Source: Aliterella atlantica CENA595 (lineage in GTDB: Bacteria; Cyanobacteriota; Cyanobacteriia; Cyanobacteriales; Chroococcidiopsidaceae). From it: DNA of 64,000 bases. Within the stretch, counting starts at the first letter, position 1; the number at the start of each line of letters is the position of its first letter. The stretch spans positions 124,001 through 188,000 of the forward strand of contig NZ_JYON01000001.1 of assembly GCF_000952155.1 (NCBI RefSeq), written 5' to 3'. Position numbers and translations under genes: made by a program. Below are positions 45,972-54,400 of the stretch, in pieces. Below the pieces are notes generated by a model, which had not been told where the DNA came from, did no database searches, and saw nothing but the letters and a program-made list of their open reading frames with translations.

Positions 45972-47342
45972 TTAATTAGTAAGGTGTTGCAAAATTAACT
46001 GACAAACATCAGTAGCAGCGATCGCATTAGTATGTAAACAAGCACTATTTTGGCTGATAAATAAAGGTTCCTCTTGAGGTGGAACATTGATAGAACCGTG
46101 AGAACCGCGAACTAAAGATGCATCTAAAGGAATAACATCCATCAAATAGCGGAAACCTAATTTTTTCTTCAGAAGTTTTGCACCGACATTAAGCAAAGGA
46201 AACTTAAACTGCGGATTGATAAAAAGTTCAACCGGATCGTATCCAGGTTTACGGTGAATATCTACAGTTTGGGCAAAATCAGGAGCAAAAGAGTCATTTA
46301 ACCAATAGTAATAAGTAAACCAGCTATCAGGTGCAGCGATCGCTACCAATTCACCGGATCTAGCATGATTGAGATGATAAGATTGTTTGTCATCCTCTAA
46401 TACCTGCGCGACACCCTCTATTGATTCCAGAATGTCCCGTACTTTAGCAATATAAACCGGATCGTTGACATAAACATGAGCAACCTGGTGATCGGCAACA
46501 GCAAAAGCGATACTAGCACCAGGATCTAACAATTCTCGTCCTAATTCTTCGCGTACTTGCAACAAACCATTTTCCCTTAACACGCGGTTGAGGTGAACTG
46601 GGCGCGAAACTTCAGAAATACCGTACTCTGATAAAACAATAACTTGAGCATTACGAGACTCATAGAAATTAATCAAATCAGCGCAAACTGCATCAATTTC
46701 CTGCAAATCTGGGTAAATTTTGGCATCGTTAGGTCCAAAACGCTGCAAACAGTAATCTAGATGAGGTAAATAAACTAAAGTTAAAGTAGGGTTGTAGCGT
46801 TCCTCAGTCCATTTTGCCGACTCTGCAATCCATTTACTAGAGGCAATAGAAGTATTAGGACCCCAAAAATTGAATAATGGGAATTGACCTAGATCGGCAT
46901 TAAGATGCGATCGCATTTCGCTAGGCTGAGTATAGATATCAGGAATCTTGCGTCCATCAGCTGGATACATCGGGCGCGGCGTAACTGCGTAGTCTACCGA
47001 AGAGTACATATTGTACCACCAGAACAAGTTGGCACAAGTAAAAGTAGGATCGATAGTTTTAGCAATATCCCATAATTTAGGAGCTTGCACCAGTTTATTT
47101 GACTGCCGCCAAAACTTAACTTCGCATTCATCGCGGAAGTACCAGCCGTTAGCAACAATACCATGTTCGTTAGGCAGTTTCCCAGTTAGATACGTAGCTT
47201 GCACAGAACAAGTGACAGCAGGTAATACAGGTTTAATATTGGCTACTTTTCCTTTACTTACCCACTGAGATAAAAAAGGGGTATGTTCGCCTAATAAGTT
47301 GGACGTTAAGCCAACAACATTCAGCACTACTGTTTTTTGCAT
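45972..47342 (-). CDS. eboF: EboF: alkaline phosphatase-superfamily (nucleotide pyrophosphatase-like) protein
   Basis: 456 residues. The fold is that of phosphodiesterases/NPPs: KTVVLNVVGL start, a nucleophile region PAVTCSVQATYLTGKLPNEHG (Thr in VTCS the likely nucleophile), LTLVYLPHLDYCLQRFG, VIVLSEYGIS and GSHGS near the end for metal ligands. No signal peptide, so probably cytoplasmic. Ebo proteins are needed to get the scytonemin monomer to the periplasm in Nostoc punctiforme, but the reaction of EboF is not known. Last gene of the ebo segment, 25 bases after eboE. Confidence 0.88.
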   Translation of the reverse strand: MQKTVVLNVVGLTSNLLGEHTPFLSQWVSKGKVANIKPVLPAVTCSVQATYLTGKLPNEHGIVANGWYFRDECEVKFWRQSNKLVQAPKLWDIAKTIDPTFTCANLFWWYNMYSSVDYAVTPRPMYPADGRKIPDIYTQPSEMRSHLNADLGQFPLFNFWGPNTSIASSKWIAESAKWTEERYNPTLTLVYLPHLDYCLQRFGPNDAKIYPDLQEIDAVCADLINFYESRNAQVIVLSEYGISEVSRPVHLNRVLRENGLLQVREELGRELLDPGASIAFAVADHQVAHVYVNDPVYIAKVRDILESIEGVAQVLEDDKQSYHLNHARSGELVAIAAPDSWFTYYYWLNDSFAPDFAQTVDIHRKPGYDPVELFINPQFKFPLLNVGAKLLKKKLGFRYLMDVIPLDASLVRGSHGSINVPPQEEPLFISQNSACLHTNAIAATDVCQLILQHLTN

Positions 47343-47364
47343 AATATTTATATATAACTGTTGA

Positions 47365-47403
47365 CTTTTAACTGGTCACTGGTAACTGGTCACTGGTCAC
47401 TGT
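47365..47403. repeat. CTGGTCA heptameric repeat forming the end of eboE
   Basis: Five ACTGGTCACTG-type units (one with a variant TAA). The repeat encodes the last 11 residues and the stop codon of eboE. Confidence 0.8.
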
Positions 47404-48594
47404 TAACACCCACTCATATTCCCTTTGAATAGATGCAAGCAAATCGATTTTCATCTCGCTTGGGAGTACATCCCAGGTATAGGTTTCAATCTCTAGGTGC
47501 TGACAGACAGGATTATTTTGCAGCAAGTTTAGAACTGTAACAATATCGTCTTGAGTAGACTGCAATACCTGGTAATCGTGGATAAAAATCGGTACGTGGA
47601 AATGAGTGCGCCATTCTTTAGCTGGAGAATCTTCCAAATATGGCAAAGCAGCAGCTAAATCCGCATAATGATGCAATGAACCATCTTCCCAACGTTCAAT
47701 TACCTGATGCAAATAAGTTGATTCAGCAAAAGGACGCAACCTTTCTAGCAACAAACGCCGATTACCATTCAAAGCAACTTGAATAGCTGCACTAAGTTGA
47801 ATTTTACCGATTTTGATACCTGCTGCCTGAAAACGAGCGAAAACCTGGCTTGGATCTTCATATTCCACTGCAAAATGACAAGTATCGTAGCAAATCTGGG
47901 TGTAATTTAATAAATGCGCCTCAGCGAGTTCTCTAGCCATACCTAAATGTTCGGCTAAATAAGCACCACCAACAGGTAACAACCATTCCTGGAAAAACTC
48001 AACAACTTCCAGCGAATTTTCAATTAAGCCATCCGGTTCAGGTTCAATATCAATATGGATAAACTTCCCTGTTTGCTGACGAATTTTCATTAGTTCGGCT
48101 GTCAGTAAAGCAAGATGATGACAACTATCTCGAAAAACCTGTTCGCAAGCAGCTTTATCCGTTTTCCACCAAGGTTTATAAGATAGAGGCAATGTTGAAA
48201 TGCCCCCATCTATTCCTTGTGGCAACAAAACTGCTAAAATCTTTGCCAAGCCTACTGTATAGTCTAACCGTTCTTGCTTTGTCCAATCAGGCGCATAAAC
48301 GCGATCTTTGACAACCTGATTGTGAAAACCCCCATAAGGAAAGCCATTTAGGGTAAATACGTATAAATTGCGCTCGCCAAGCCAAGTCTGGAAACAGCTT
48401 AAATTATCTCCTGCTAATAATTCTCGCACAGCAACATCAGCTAGACGCAGCCCGATGCCAAATGACTCTTGGGGCGACAAACGCGATCGCAAAATAGGAA
48501 TATACTGCTCTAAGTTGCCGAAAACTTCGTGCCACTTTTCACCAGGATGAATGTTAGAGCAATATGTTAGATGCAAGTTATTTCCGATTTTCAT
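47368..48594 (-). CDS. eboE: EboE: metabolite traffic protein, sugar isomerase-like TIM barrel
   Basis: 408 residues with xylose-isomerase/AP-endonuclease-2-like segments (HIDIEPEPDGLIENS, ICYDTCHFAVEYEDP, KIGKIQLSAAIQ, HFHVPIFIHDY), metal-binding Glu/Asp/His in the usual order. It begins MKIGNNLHLTYCSNIHPGEKW, typical of EboE. Function: part of the Ebo pathway; no product is proven. The last 11 residues (from TVTSDQLPVTS) are translated from a CTGGTCA repeat and probably not native, see the repeat entry. Between eboD (47 bases) and eboF. Confidence 0.88.
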   Translation of the reverse strand: MKIGNNLHLTYCSNIHPGEKWHEVFGNLEQYIPILRSRLSPQESFGIGLRLADVAVRELLAGDNLSCFQTWLGERNLYVFTLNGFPYGGFHNQVVKDRVYAPDWTKQERLDYTVGLAKILAVLLPQGIDGGISTLPLSYKPWWKTDKAACEQVFRDSCHHLALLTAELMKIRQQTGKFIHIDIEPEPDGLIENSLEVVEFFQEWLLPVGGAYLAEHLGMARELAEAHLLNYTQICYDTCHFAVEYEDPSQVFARFQAAGIKIGKIQLSAAIQVALNGNRRLLLERLRPFAESTYLHQVIERWEDGSLHHYADLAAALPYLEDSPAKEWRTHFHVPIFIHDYQVLQSTQDDIVTVLNLLQNNPVCQHLEIETYTWDVLPSEMKIDLLASIQREYEWVLTVTSDQLPVTS

Positions 48595-48641
48595 TGCTAG
48601 AACTTTTTTAGATCGCTAAATCGCTACTAAACCTCTTGGCG

Positions 48642-49832
48642 TTATCTCAACATTTCAATCGCCCGCCAATACAAACTCACATCCACTTCATGCACCTCTA
48701 AACCACGCCCTACACCTTCTAGCAGCATCAAAGTCAACTCTCCTCCTAAATGTTCTCTAAACTCTGTAAGCCCAGCTAACAAACAACGAGAAGATAGAGG
48801 AGATGCTAACTGTTCGGCAAGTTCTGGTACAAATAGATCGAATCCTAAAGCCCGAAGTGTATTCAAAATCTGCTGCCACTGGTTTACTGAAAGCAGCCCA
48901 GCTAAATAGGAATACGTACTATCTAAAGCAATCCCAATCGCAACCGCCTCACCATGACGCAAGCGATAATTAGTCAAATGTTCTAACCTATGCGCCGCCC
49001 AATGTCCAAAATCCAACGGGCGAGAAGAACCCTTTTCAAACGCATCGCCACTACTAGCAATATGTTCTAAATGCAACTGGGCGCAACGATAGATCGATTG
49101 TTGCATCGTTTCCATGTCTCTACGTGCCAATTTCTCGGCATGAGACACAATAAACTCAAAAAAGTCAGCATCTTTGATTAAAGCTACTTTAACAGCTTCA
49201 GCAATACCCGATCGCCAATCGCGATCGTCCAATGTTTCCAGCCAAGCAAAATCATTTAAAACAGCATAAGGAGGAGCAAAACTGCCTAAAAAGTTCTTCT
49301 TGCCAAAAGCATTGATGCCATTTTTCACGCCCACACCAGAATCGTTTTGTGCCAATACTGTTGTCGGAATGCGAATCAAACGTACGCCGCGATGTGCAGT
49401 TGCCGCAGCATACCCTACCATATCTAAAACTGCACCACCACCGATCGCTAAAACATAAGAATGGCGACACAAACCCACATCATTAATAACTTGGTGAATT
49501 TGCGCTAACAACTGAGGATCGTTTTTAGCTGCTTCTCCACCTGGTACAACTAAAGGTTCGGTGACTAAAGTTAAAACATCGTCGTAGTGGTTGGTATAGG
49601 CTGTTATTTGCTCTACTAAATCCTGATAATGAGGCAATAAACCAGAGTCAAATACTGCGATCGCTCTTTTTGTCCCTGGTTCGCCATCTGCGGCTACAAC
49701 GTCTGCCAGCATGGGATTATCTAATTCAAATAATCCAGTTGTAAACAGTACGTCGTAGTCAAAAGTAACAGCAACTCGTTGCCGAATGGGTTGTGGATTG
49801 TAGGAATGCTTGCGCTTAAGATCGATAACCAT
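48642..49832 (-). CDS. eboD: EboD: 3-dehydroquinate synthase-like sugar-phosphate cyclase
   Basis: 396 residues of the AroB/sugar phosphate cyclase superfamily. NAD-binding GGGAVLDMVGYAAATAHRG, substrate loop RIPTTVLAQNDSGVGVKNGIN, zinc-ligand region HGEAVAIGIALD. It differs from housekeeping AroB (SVGGK usually in place of SGVGVKNGIN), so it may cyclise another heptulose or pentulose phosphate. In N. punctiforme an aroB gene lies next to a dsbA gene in the scytonemin cluster, while the ebo genes are elsewhere; here the same dsbA-aroB pair sits inside ebo. Overlaps the oxidoreductase gene by 17 bases. Confidence 0.88.
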   Translation of the reverse strand: MVIDLKRKHSYNPQPIRQRVAVTFDYDVLFTTGLFELDNPMLADVVAADGEPGTKRAIAVFDSGLLPHYQDLVEQITAYTNHYDDVLTLVTEPLVVPGGEAAKNDPQLLAQIHQVINDVGLCRHSYVLAIGGGAVLDMVGYAAATAHRGVRLIRIPTTVLAQNDSGVGVKNGINAFGKKNFLGSFAPPYAVLNDFAWLETLDDRDWRSGIAEAVKVALIKDADFFEFIVSHAEKLARRDMETMQQSIYRCAQLHLEHIASSGDAFEKGSSRPLDFGHWAAHRLEHLTNYRLRHGEAVAIGIALDSTYSYLAGLLSVNQWQQILNTLRALGFDLFVPELAEQLASPLSSRCLLAGLTEFREHLGGELTLMLLEGVGRGLEVHEVDVSLYWRAIEMLR

Positions 49833-50472
49833 GATTTTGAGATAATTGCTTTGAATCTGCTTGCTGTAATGCTTGGAGAGATACTGCTACTGATTGCGAA
49901 CCACTCACATTAATTTGCTCGTTAAAGCGGAAAAATGGTACGCTACTAATACCTTGAAATCTTGCTGCTTGAGATTGCGCCACAACTTCAGCTAGCGCTG
50001 CGTTGCCATGCAATTGTGCGCGTAATTGGCGATCGCTAAAACCAAAATTTTGAGCTAAATTTACAAGTGTTTCCACATCGCCAATATTTAAACCATCTTC
50101 AAAATAAGCTTGATAAACTGCTTCGACAACAGCGTTTTGATGTTCTGCTGGTGTCAACGCAATTAGCCGATGAGAATTAGTTGTATTGACAGCCAAAGGA
50201 ATGTTATTAAAATCTAACTTAACTCCAGCGATCTCACCTGCTTGTTTGGCATAGCTAAATAGCTGCGATAACTGGCTCTCTCCTACACCCTTTCGCTGCA
50301 TCATAAACGTGCGAAAATCAATCCCTTGGCTCGGAATAGTGTCATCCAACAAAAAAGGCTGCCAGCGAATAGTTACCGCCTCACCTTGCCATTGCGATAG
50401 TGCGTCAAACAAATATTTTTTGCCAATCCGACACCAAGGGCAAGCCGTATCGTGAAAAATGTCAATCAACAT
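49816..50472 (-). CDS. DsbA/FrnE-like thiol oxidoreductase
   Basis: About 218 residues from Met at 50472 (MLIDIFHDTACPWCRIG); the frame is open to 50499. The thioredoxin-fold active site is CPWC, then a helical insert and a cis-Pro loop region VPFFRFN. No signal peptide, so it is cytoplasmic, as FrnE/2-hydroxychromene isomerase-like DsbAs are. The scytonemin cluster of N. punctiforme also holds a dsbA-type gene, so it is a genuine member of the pathway neighbourhood. Substrate not known; disulfide exchange or a glutathione-dependent isomerisation are options. Overlaps eboD. Confidence 0.85.
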   Translation of the reverse strand: MLIDIFHDTACPWCRIGKKYLFDALSQWQGEAVTIRWQPFLLDDTIPSQGIDFRTFMMQRKGVGESQLSQLFSYAKQAGEIAGVKLDFNNIPLAVNTTNSHRLIALTPAEHQNAVVEAVYQAYFEDGLNIGDVETLVNLAQNFGFSDRQLRAQLHGNAALAEVVAQSQAARFQGISSVPFFRFNEQINVSGSQSVAVSLQALQQADSKQLSQNHGYRS

Positions 50473-50505
50473 AAAATTTACATAATTTGTAATAACCACC
50501 CACCT

Positions 50506-50534
50506 GTAGAAACGTTGCAGTGCAACGGCTCTAC
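50506..50534. repeat. palindromic repeat between eboC and the oxidoreductase gene
   Basis: GTAGAAACGTTGCA and a near-complement around one base; same family as 43000-43028. Confidence 0.65.
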
Positions 50535-50574
50535 GGATATGGCAACGTCCATACGGGATACCACAACATTAAAT

Positions 50575-51483
50575 TCACGTCACCGCAAACAATTTCGCCA
50601 ATCCCATCGACACCAACAGCAAACCCAAAACTAGCAAACCGTACAACCAGCCAGCAAAACCAGCCGCCACAGTAGCATCTAAAAGAATTAGCGATAAAAC
50701 GCCAGTTTTTACAGCTTTGCGGATAGTATCAGCACTAGGATCGTAAGTAGCCCGAATAAAAGGTGGTAATACCCTACCTGCAAACAACACTAAAAAAGGT
50801 AAAGCCGCAACAACAAAGTAATTAGGCAATAATCCCAGCGCTATCAACCCCCCCAAAACGATCGCCAGTAATAGAAGAGCAACTTTTCCTGTGCTACTTT
50901 TACCCCCGTGTACCTCGCCTCGGCTAATGGCTGTAATTGCGGCAATATACAAAATGGGAATAAGTGCTAAAAACCAACACTCTCTGACTAGCAGCGGAAA
51001 TGCACTCATCCCCAAGAGTAAATTACCACCACGACAACAGCCCATATTTAAAGGACCAAGTATGGGATGGTGTTTGTTCCAGGCATCGTAAACTAGCGCC
51101 GCCAAAGCAATACTTGCAGCAATTAGAGCGCTAAATAATGAAACTTGAGCCGCTGCAACTACACCAACTATTAATAAACTACTCCCTAAGATAGTTGCCC
51201 CGCGAATGGAGGCTCTACCAGTAGGAATTGGTCTTTCTGGACGCTCTTGGGCATCTAATTCGGCATCAAACACATCGTTAAAAACAACACCACCGCCATA
51301 AAGTCCGGTTGTTGCTAATAATAGCCAAGCTAAAGGCAGAGGGTTATCTAAACTTGTGACAGCAAAACCAGTTAAGATATCTGCCCAAGCAGTGACAATA
51401 TTAGCTGGGCGAATTATCTGCAAATAAGCCCAAATGCGATCGCGTACGCTGTAGTTTTGCTGGCGATCTAAGGAAATACTCAT
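50575..51483 (-). CDS. eboC: EboC: UbiA-family prenyltransferase-like membrane protein
   Basis: 302 residues, about eight hydrophobic spans. The first aspartate motif is NDVFDAELDAQERPERPIPTGRAS and the second DAWNKHHPILGPLNMG, both typical of UbiA enzymes that transfer prenyl chains to acceptors in the membrane. EboC is required for correct location of the scytonemin monomer in N. punctiforme by my recollection. Its start codon overlaps the eboB stop by one base (TAATG), so translation is coupled. Confidence 0.9.
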   Translation of the reverse strand: MSISLDRQQNYSVRDRIWAYLQIIRPANIVTAWADILTGFAVTSLDNPLPLAWLLLATTGLYGGGVVFNDVFDAELDAQERPERPIPTGRASIRGATILGSSLLIVGVVAAAQVSLFSALIAASIALAALVYDAWNKHHPILGPLNMGCCRGGNLLLGMSAFPLLVRECWFLALIPILYIAAITAISRGEVHGGKSSTGKVALLLLAIVLGGLIALGLLPNYFVVAALPFLVLFAGRVLPPFIRATYDPSADTIRKAVKTGVLSLILLDATVAAGFAGWLYGLLVLGLLLVSMGLAKLFAVT

Positions 51484-52382
51484 TACTCAATTAGCGCATA
51501 ATCGCGCTCTCCTACTGGTTCTTGTCCGCGCAATACAGAATTATCGTTAAATAATTGCCGTCGATCTATAGGTTGAGGATCGAGCCAATCAGAAGCTTGC
51601 ATTTGTCCGCTTTGACTGTAAACAGCAAGGGCATTTTCGTAACAAACAGCGCGAATATGACTTTCAAAAATACCCCGTTCTTGCATCAACTGGGCAGTTT
51701 TCGGTACAGCTAAAGGATCGCTAATCCCCCAATCAGCACTACTATCGACAATAATGCGATCGCATCCATACTGGCGCACTACTTCCACCATCCGCGCATT
51801 ACCCATTTTGGTATGCGGATAAATTGTAAAAGCCGCCCAAAAGCCGCGATCTAAAACTTCGCGTACAGTCTCTTCGTTATTGTGGTCAATAACTACTTTG
51901 GCTGGATCTAAGCCATGTTCGATACAAACATCCATACTCTGACTCGTACCTGCTTTTTTGTTGCGGTGAGGAGTATGGATCAATACCACCATATCTAACT
52001 CTTTGGCTAATTCTAGCTGCGCTCGAAAACACTTATCTTCTGCCTTAGTCATGTCGTCGTAGCCAATTTCACCAATAGCTACAACACCCTCTTTACAAGC
52101 AAACAAAGGCAATAATTCCATTACTTCCGCAGCCAAGGCTTCATTATTAGCTTCCTTCGGATTCAAGCCAATTGTGCAGTAATGACGAATGCCAAACTGC
52201 CCGGATCTAAAGCGTTCCCAGCCAACCAAGCTACTAAAATAGTCTTGGAACGAGCCAGCATTAGTCCGAGGTTGTCCGAGCCAGAAAGCAGGTTCAATCA
52301 CCGCCACAATACCCGATTCGCGCATAATCAGGTAATCATAAGTAGTCCGAGCGGTCATGTGAATATGAGGATCTATATACAT
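51483..52382 (-). CDS. eboB: EboB: TatD-family metal-dependent hydrolase
   Basis: 299 residues of the amidohydrolase/TatD superfamily: metal ligands in YIDPHIHMTART, a Glu in AIGEIGYDD, IHTPHRNKK, VIDHNNEE and an Asp in VDSSADWGISDP. It would hydrolyse a phosphoester or amide bond; the substrate is unknown. Sits between eboA and eboC. Confidence 0.88.
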   Translation of the reverse strand: MYIDPHIHMTARTTYDYLIMRESGIVAVIEPAFWLGQPRTNAGSFQDYFSSLVGWERFRSGQFGIRHYCTIGLNPKEANNEALAAEVMELLPLFACKEGVVAIGEIGYDDMTKAEDKCFRAQLELAKELDMVVLIHTPHRNKKAGTSQSMDVCIEHGLDPAKVVIDHNNEETVREVLDRGFWAAFTIYPHTKMGNARMVEVVRQYGCDRIIVDSSADWGISDPLAVPKTAQLMQERGIFESHIRAVCYENALAVYSQSGQMQASDWLDPQPIDRRQLFNDNSVLRGQEPVGERDYALIE

Positions 52383-52414
52383 AAATAATGCCTATATATT
52401 GTGTTATGCATTAC

Positions 52415-52441
52415 GTAGAGACGTAGCACTGCTACGTCTAC
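52415..52441. repeat. palindromic repeat in the eboA-eboB spacer
   Basis: GTAGAGACGTAGCA followed after one base by a complement that lacks two bases. Same family as 43000-43028. Confidence 0.65.
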
Positions 52442-52502
52442 CCGCCACATCTAGCAGAGAAAAAATCAATGCCTACCCACCACGCCCAACAGAAAAAACC
52501 GA

Positions 52503-53207
52503 TTATTTTTTACAAATTTCAACCAATTGCCAAAGTTCGGGAGAAACAGAACGATGAGCAGCCAGACGCTCGTTAGCATAATCAGTTAACATCTGTCCTA
52601 GTTGGGTGTTAGCGCGATCGCCTAATCCCTGAATTTGATGCAAAGGACTACCTACAAATAGCGCCTTCAGTACCATTTGATTCCAAGCAAGATCGTCAAA
52701 ATACTCTTGAGGATAAGGATTGCGTAAAGCGATCGCATTAAATACAGCAACGATGTTACTCCGCAGTCCTTCCGCTGCTCGATTGCGAAACTTTTCTGGG
52801 TAAGGTAACAACGGCAAGGCTTGATATAACGCTACTAATTCCCCCATATCAGCAGTAGTAAAAACTTGCTCTAATGCCAGTACATACTTTTTTGCCTCAT
52901 CTTGAGGTAGCGCTAATAATAACAACGTCCGCGCCGCTTGATCTACGCTCCAAGCTTGAGGATTCCAGCCTTGCCTATAGGCTTGTGCTGTTTGTAGTTC
53001 TGCTTGTGTTAATGCTAAATCTTGCTTTCCCGTGTAGCGCGGTACGGCACTAAAAGTTGTAAAAAATACTCTTAAAGCAGCACCTTGGGCAATTTGCTGG
53101 CTTTTTTGGTCTAGCCAAGCATAAGCCTCTGGGGTTATATGTTGCGAAAGCCAGCGACGTAATAAGTCACTGGTAGAAATTAAGTCAACACCAATTGTAG
53201 AAGACAT
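52503..53207 (-). CDS. eboA: EboA family metabolite traffic protein
   Basis: 234 residues, all-helical, without a signal peptide or membrane span. The sequence (QNPQAWSVDQAARTLLLLAL-like, ALRNPYPQEYFDDLAWNQMVLKALFVGSPLHQIQGL) matches the EboA family, the first gene of the ebo operon. EboA is a probable cytoplasmic scaffold or binding protein; no reaction is known. It starts 38 bases after the upstream repeat-protein gene. Confidence 0.85.
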   Translation of the reverse strand: MSSTIGVDLISTSDLLRRWLSQHITPEAYAWLDQKSQQIAQGAALRVFFTTFSAVPRYTGKQDLALTQAELQTAQAYRQGWNPQAWSVDQAARTLLLLALPQDEAKKYVLALEQVFTTADMGELVALYQALPLLPYPEKFRNRAAEGLRSNIVAVFNAIALRNPYPQEYFDDLAWNQMVLKALFVGSPLHQIQGLGDRANTQLGQMLTDYANERLAAHRSVSPELWQLVEICKK

Positions 53208-53245
53208 AAAAGTAATATTTATATGTGTTTGAGCGATCGCTAATT

Positions 53246-54286
53246 TCAGAAATTGTTGGTTGCTCTACTTTTAAACTTCTTAGACCAGAAGAAATACCCT
53301 AATCCCAGTGCTAATAATGGCAATGCCGAACTCGGTTCTGGTACAGGCTGCGAACTTATCGGGCGATCGCCACAGCCTATAAAGCAAGCAGCGTTATCGT
53401 TACCATTACCTGAAAATCCACTGACCGCGCCTAATAATTGCGCTATGTCAGCTTCAGACATATCGCTCAAACCTTTACCGTCATCAGGACCTTGAGCAAG
53501 AATTAATTTATCAAATGTCTGAGCGCCTTCTGCATCAAGATCGCTTGTTAATCCTGCATTTACAAATTCATTACCAAACCTACCCATTAGGTAGTCAACC
53601 AAACTATTTACATCCTGTTTTACCTCTGGAGATAAACTCTCTAGAGTATTGATATTTTGATTGGCGCTACCAGTAGTGCCATCGCTATTTAGAAACCAGT
53701 TGCCATTACCAATAACTATGTTGTTATCGGTAAACAGCCAATTGCCGTTGCCAATAACTAAGTTGTTATTGCCATAGTCCCAGTTACCGTTACCAATGGT
53801 TGAGTTGTCGCTACCAAAGTGCCAGTTACCATTACCAAGAGTAGAATTATCGCTACTATCCTTCAAGTACCAGTTACCGTTGCCGATGGTATCGTTGTTG
53901 CTAGCAGAACCACGTTTCCAATTGCCGTTGCCAATGGTGGCATTGTTAGTAGCAGAGTCGGTATTCCAGTTACCGTTACCAATGGTAGCGTTATTATCGC
54001 TTAAATCCCAATTACCTGTACCAACGGCAGCGTTATTGTCGCCTGTGTCTCGATTGATAATAAAGGGGTTTTCTCCACCAGCAAGAGGATTACCGCTAGC
54101 AAAGGGGTTTTCCTCACCAGCTAAAGGATTGCCACCAGGAATATGGCTAAAGGGATCTTTGCCTTCAGTAGAGGAATTTTCTTTGCTACCATCAGCGAAA
54201 GGATTGCTACTACCGCCGCTAGCATAAGGATTGCCGATACCGTTACCAACAACAATGTTGGTTGTACTAGGTTCGTTAGCTGACAT
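53246..54286 (-). CDS. GNGNW-repeat protein with PEP-CTERM tail
   Basis: 346 residues, not recognised as a known Scy or Ebo protein. Residues 1-80 are polar, with NPLAG/NPFASG repeats; residues 84-200 carry eight units of a [DN]NxxIGNGNW repeat with Trp at 93, 107, 123, 139, 155, 169, 183 and 197, i.e. a period of 14 or 16 residues. A helical segment (about 218-290) follows, a CFIGC pair, then VPEPSSALPLLALGLGYFFW-SKKFKSR, a PEP-CTERM sorting signal (Pro-Glu-Pro, hydrophobic span, basic end). Remarkably there is no N-terminal signal peptide; the protein begins MSANEPSTTN with a strong AGGAGG upstream. Repeats suggest a beta-solenoid; extracellular-matrix role is inferred from the tail and locus. 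Confidence 0.82.
   Translation of the reverse strand: MSANEPSTTNIVVGNGIGNPYASGGSSNPFADGSKENSSTEGKDPFSHIPGGNPLAGEENPFASGNPLAGGENPFIINRDTGDNNAAVGTGNWDLSDNNATIGNGNWNTDSATNNATIGNGNWKRGSASNNDTIGNGNWYLKDSSDNSTLGNGNWHFGSDNSTIGNGNWDYGNNNLVIGNGNWLFTDNNIVIGNGNWFLNSDGTTGSANQNINTLESLSPEVKQDVNSLVDYLMGRFGNEFVNAGLTSDLDAEGAQTFDKLILAQGPDDGKGLSDMSEADIAQLLGAVSGFSGNGNDNAACFIGCGDRPISSQPVPEPSSALPLLALGLGYFFWSKKFKSRATNNF
53687..54037 (-). repeat. eight tandem 42/48-bp units encoding GNGNW motifs
   Basis: In-frame tandem repeats. Units differ in length by exactly two codons and vary at synonymous positions, so the array is not freshly expanded. Confidence 0.85.
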
Positions 54287-54329
54287 TAGTAATCATCCTC
54301 CTATTTTTGCTTGATACAGCTTGCAAGAA

Positions 54330-54382
54330 AAGGAAGATTAAAGCAGTATTTTACCAGTGTTACTTAGACTTTAATCTTCCTT
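54330..54382 (-). terminator. 14-bp hairpin between the two repeat-protein genes
   Basis: AAGGAAGATTAAAG (54330-54343) and its exact complement (54369-54382), 25-base loop. On the minus strand the 3' arm is followed by TTTCTTG. It lies 19 bases after the stop of the GGFPGGGG protein gene and may be a partial terminator or RNA processing site. Confidence 0.55.
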
Positions 54383-54400
54383 ATGTGAGTGCGATCGCGC

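Noticed and set aside
45981..45992. AAGGTGTTGCAA present near the eboF end and again at 63386-63397
   Set aside because: A 12-base match, one copy inside conserved eboF coding sequence; position relative to genes differs, so it is likely chance.
49816..50472. The DsbA-like protein as the periplasmic oxidant of ScyD/ScyE
   Set aside because: It has no signal peptide in either possible start, so it should be cytoplasmic.
53687..54037. CRISPR-like spacing of the GNGNW array
   Set aside because: The 42/48-bp units are in frame, coding and lack unique spacers; no cas gene is near.
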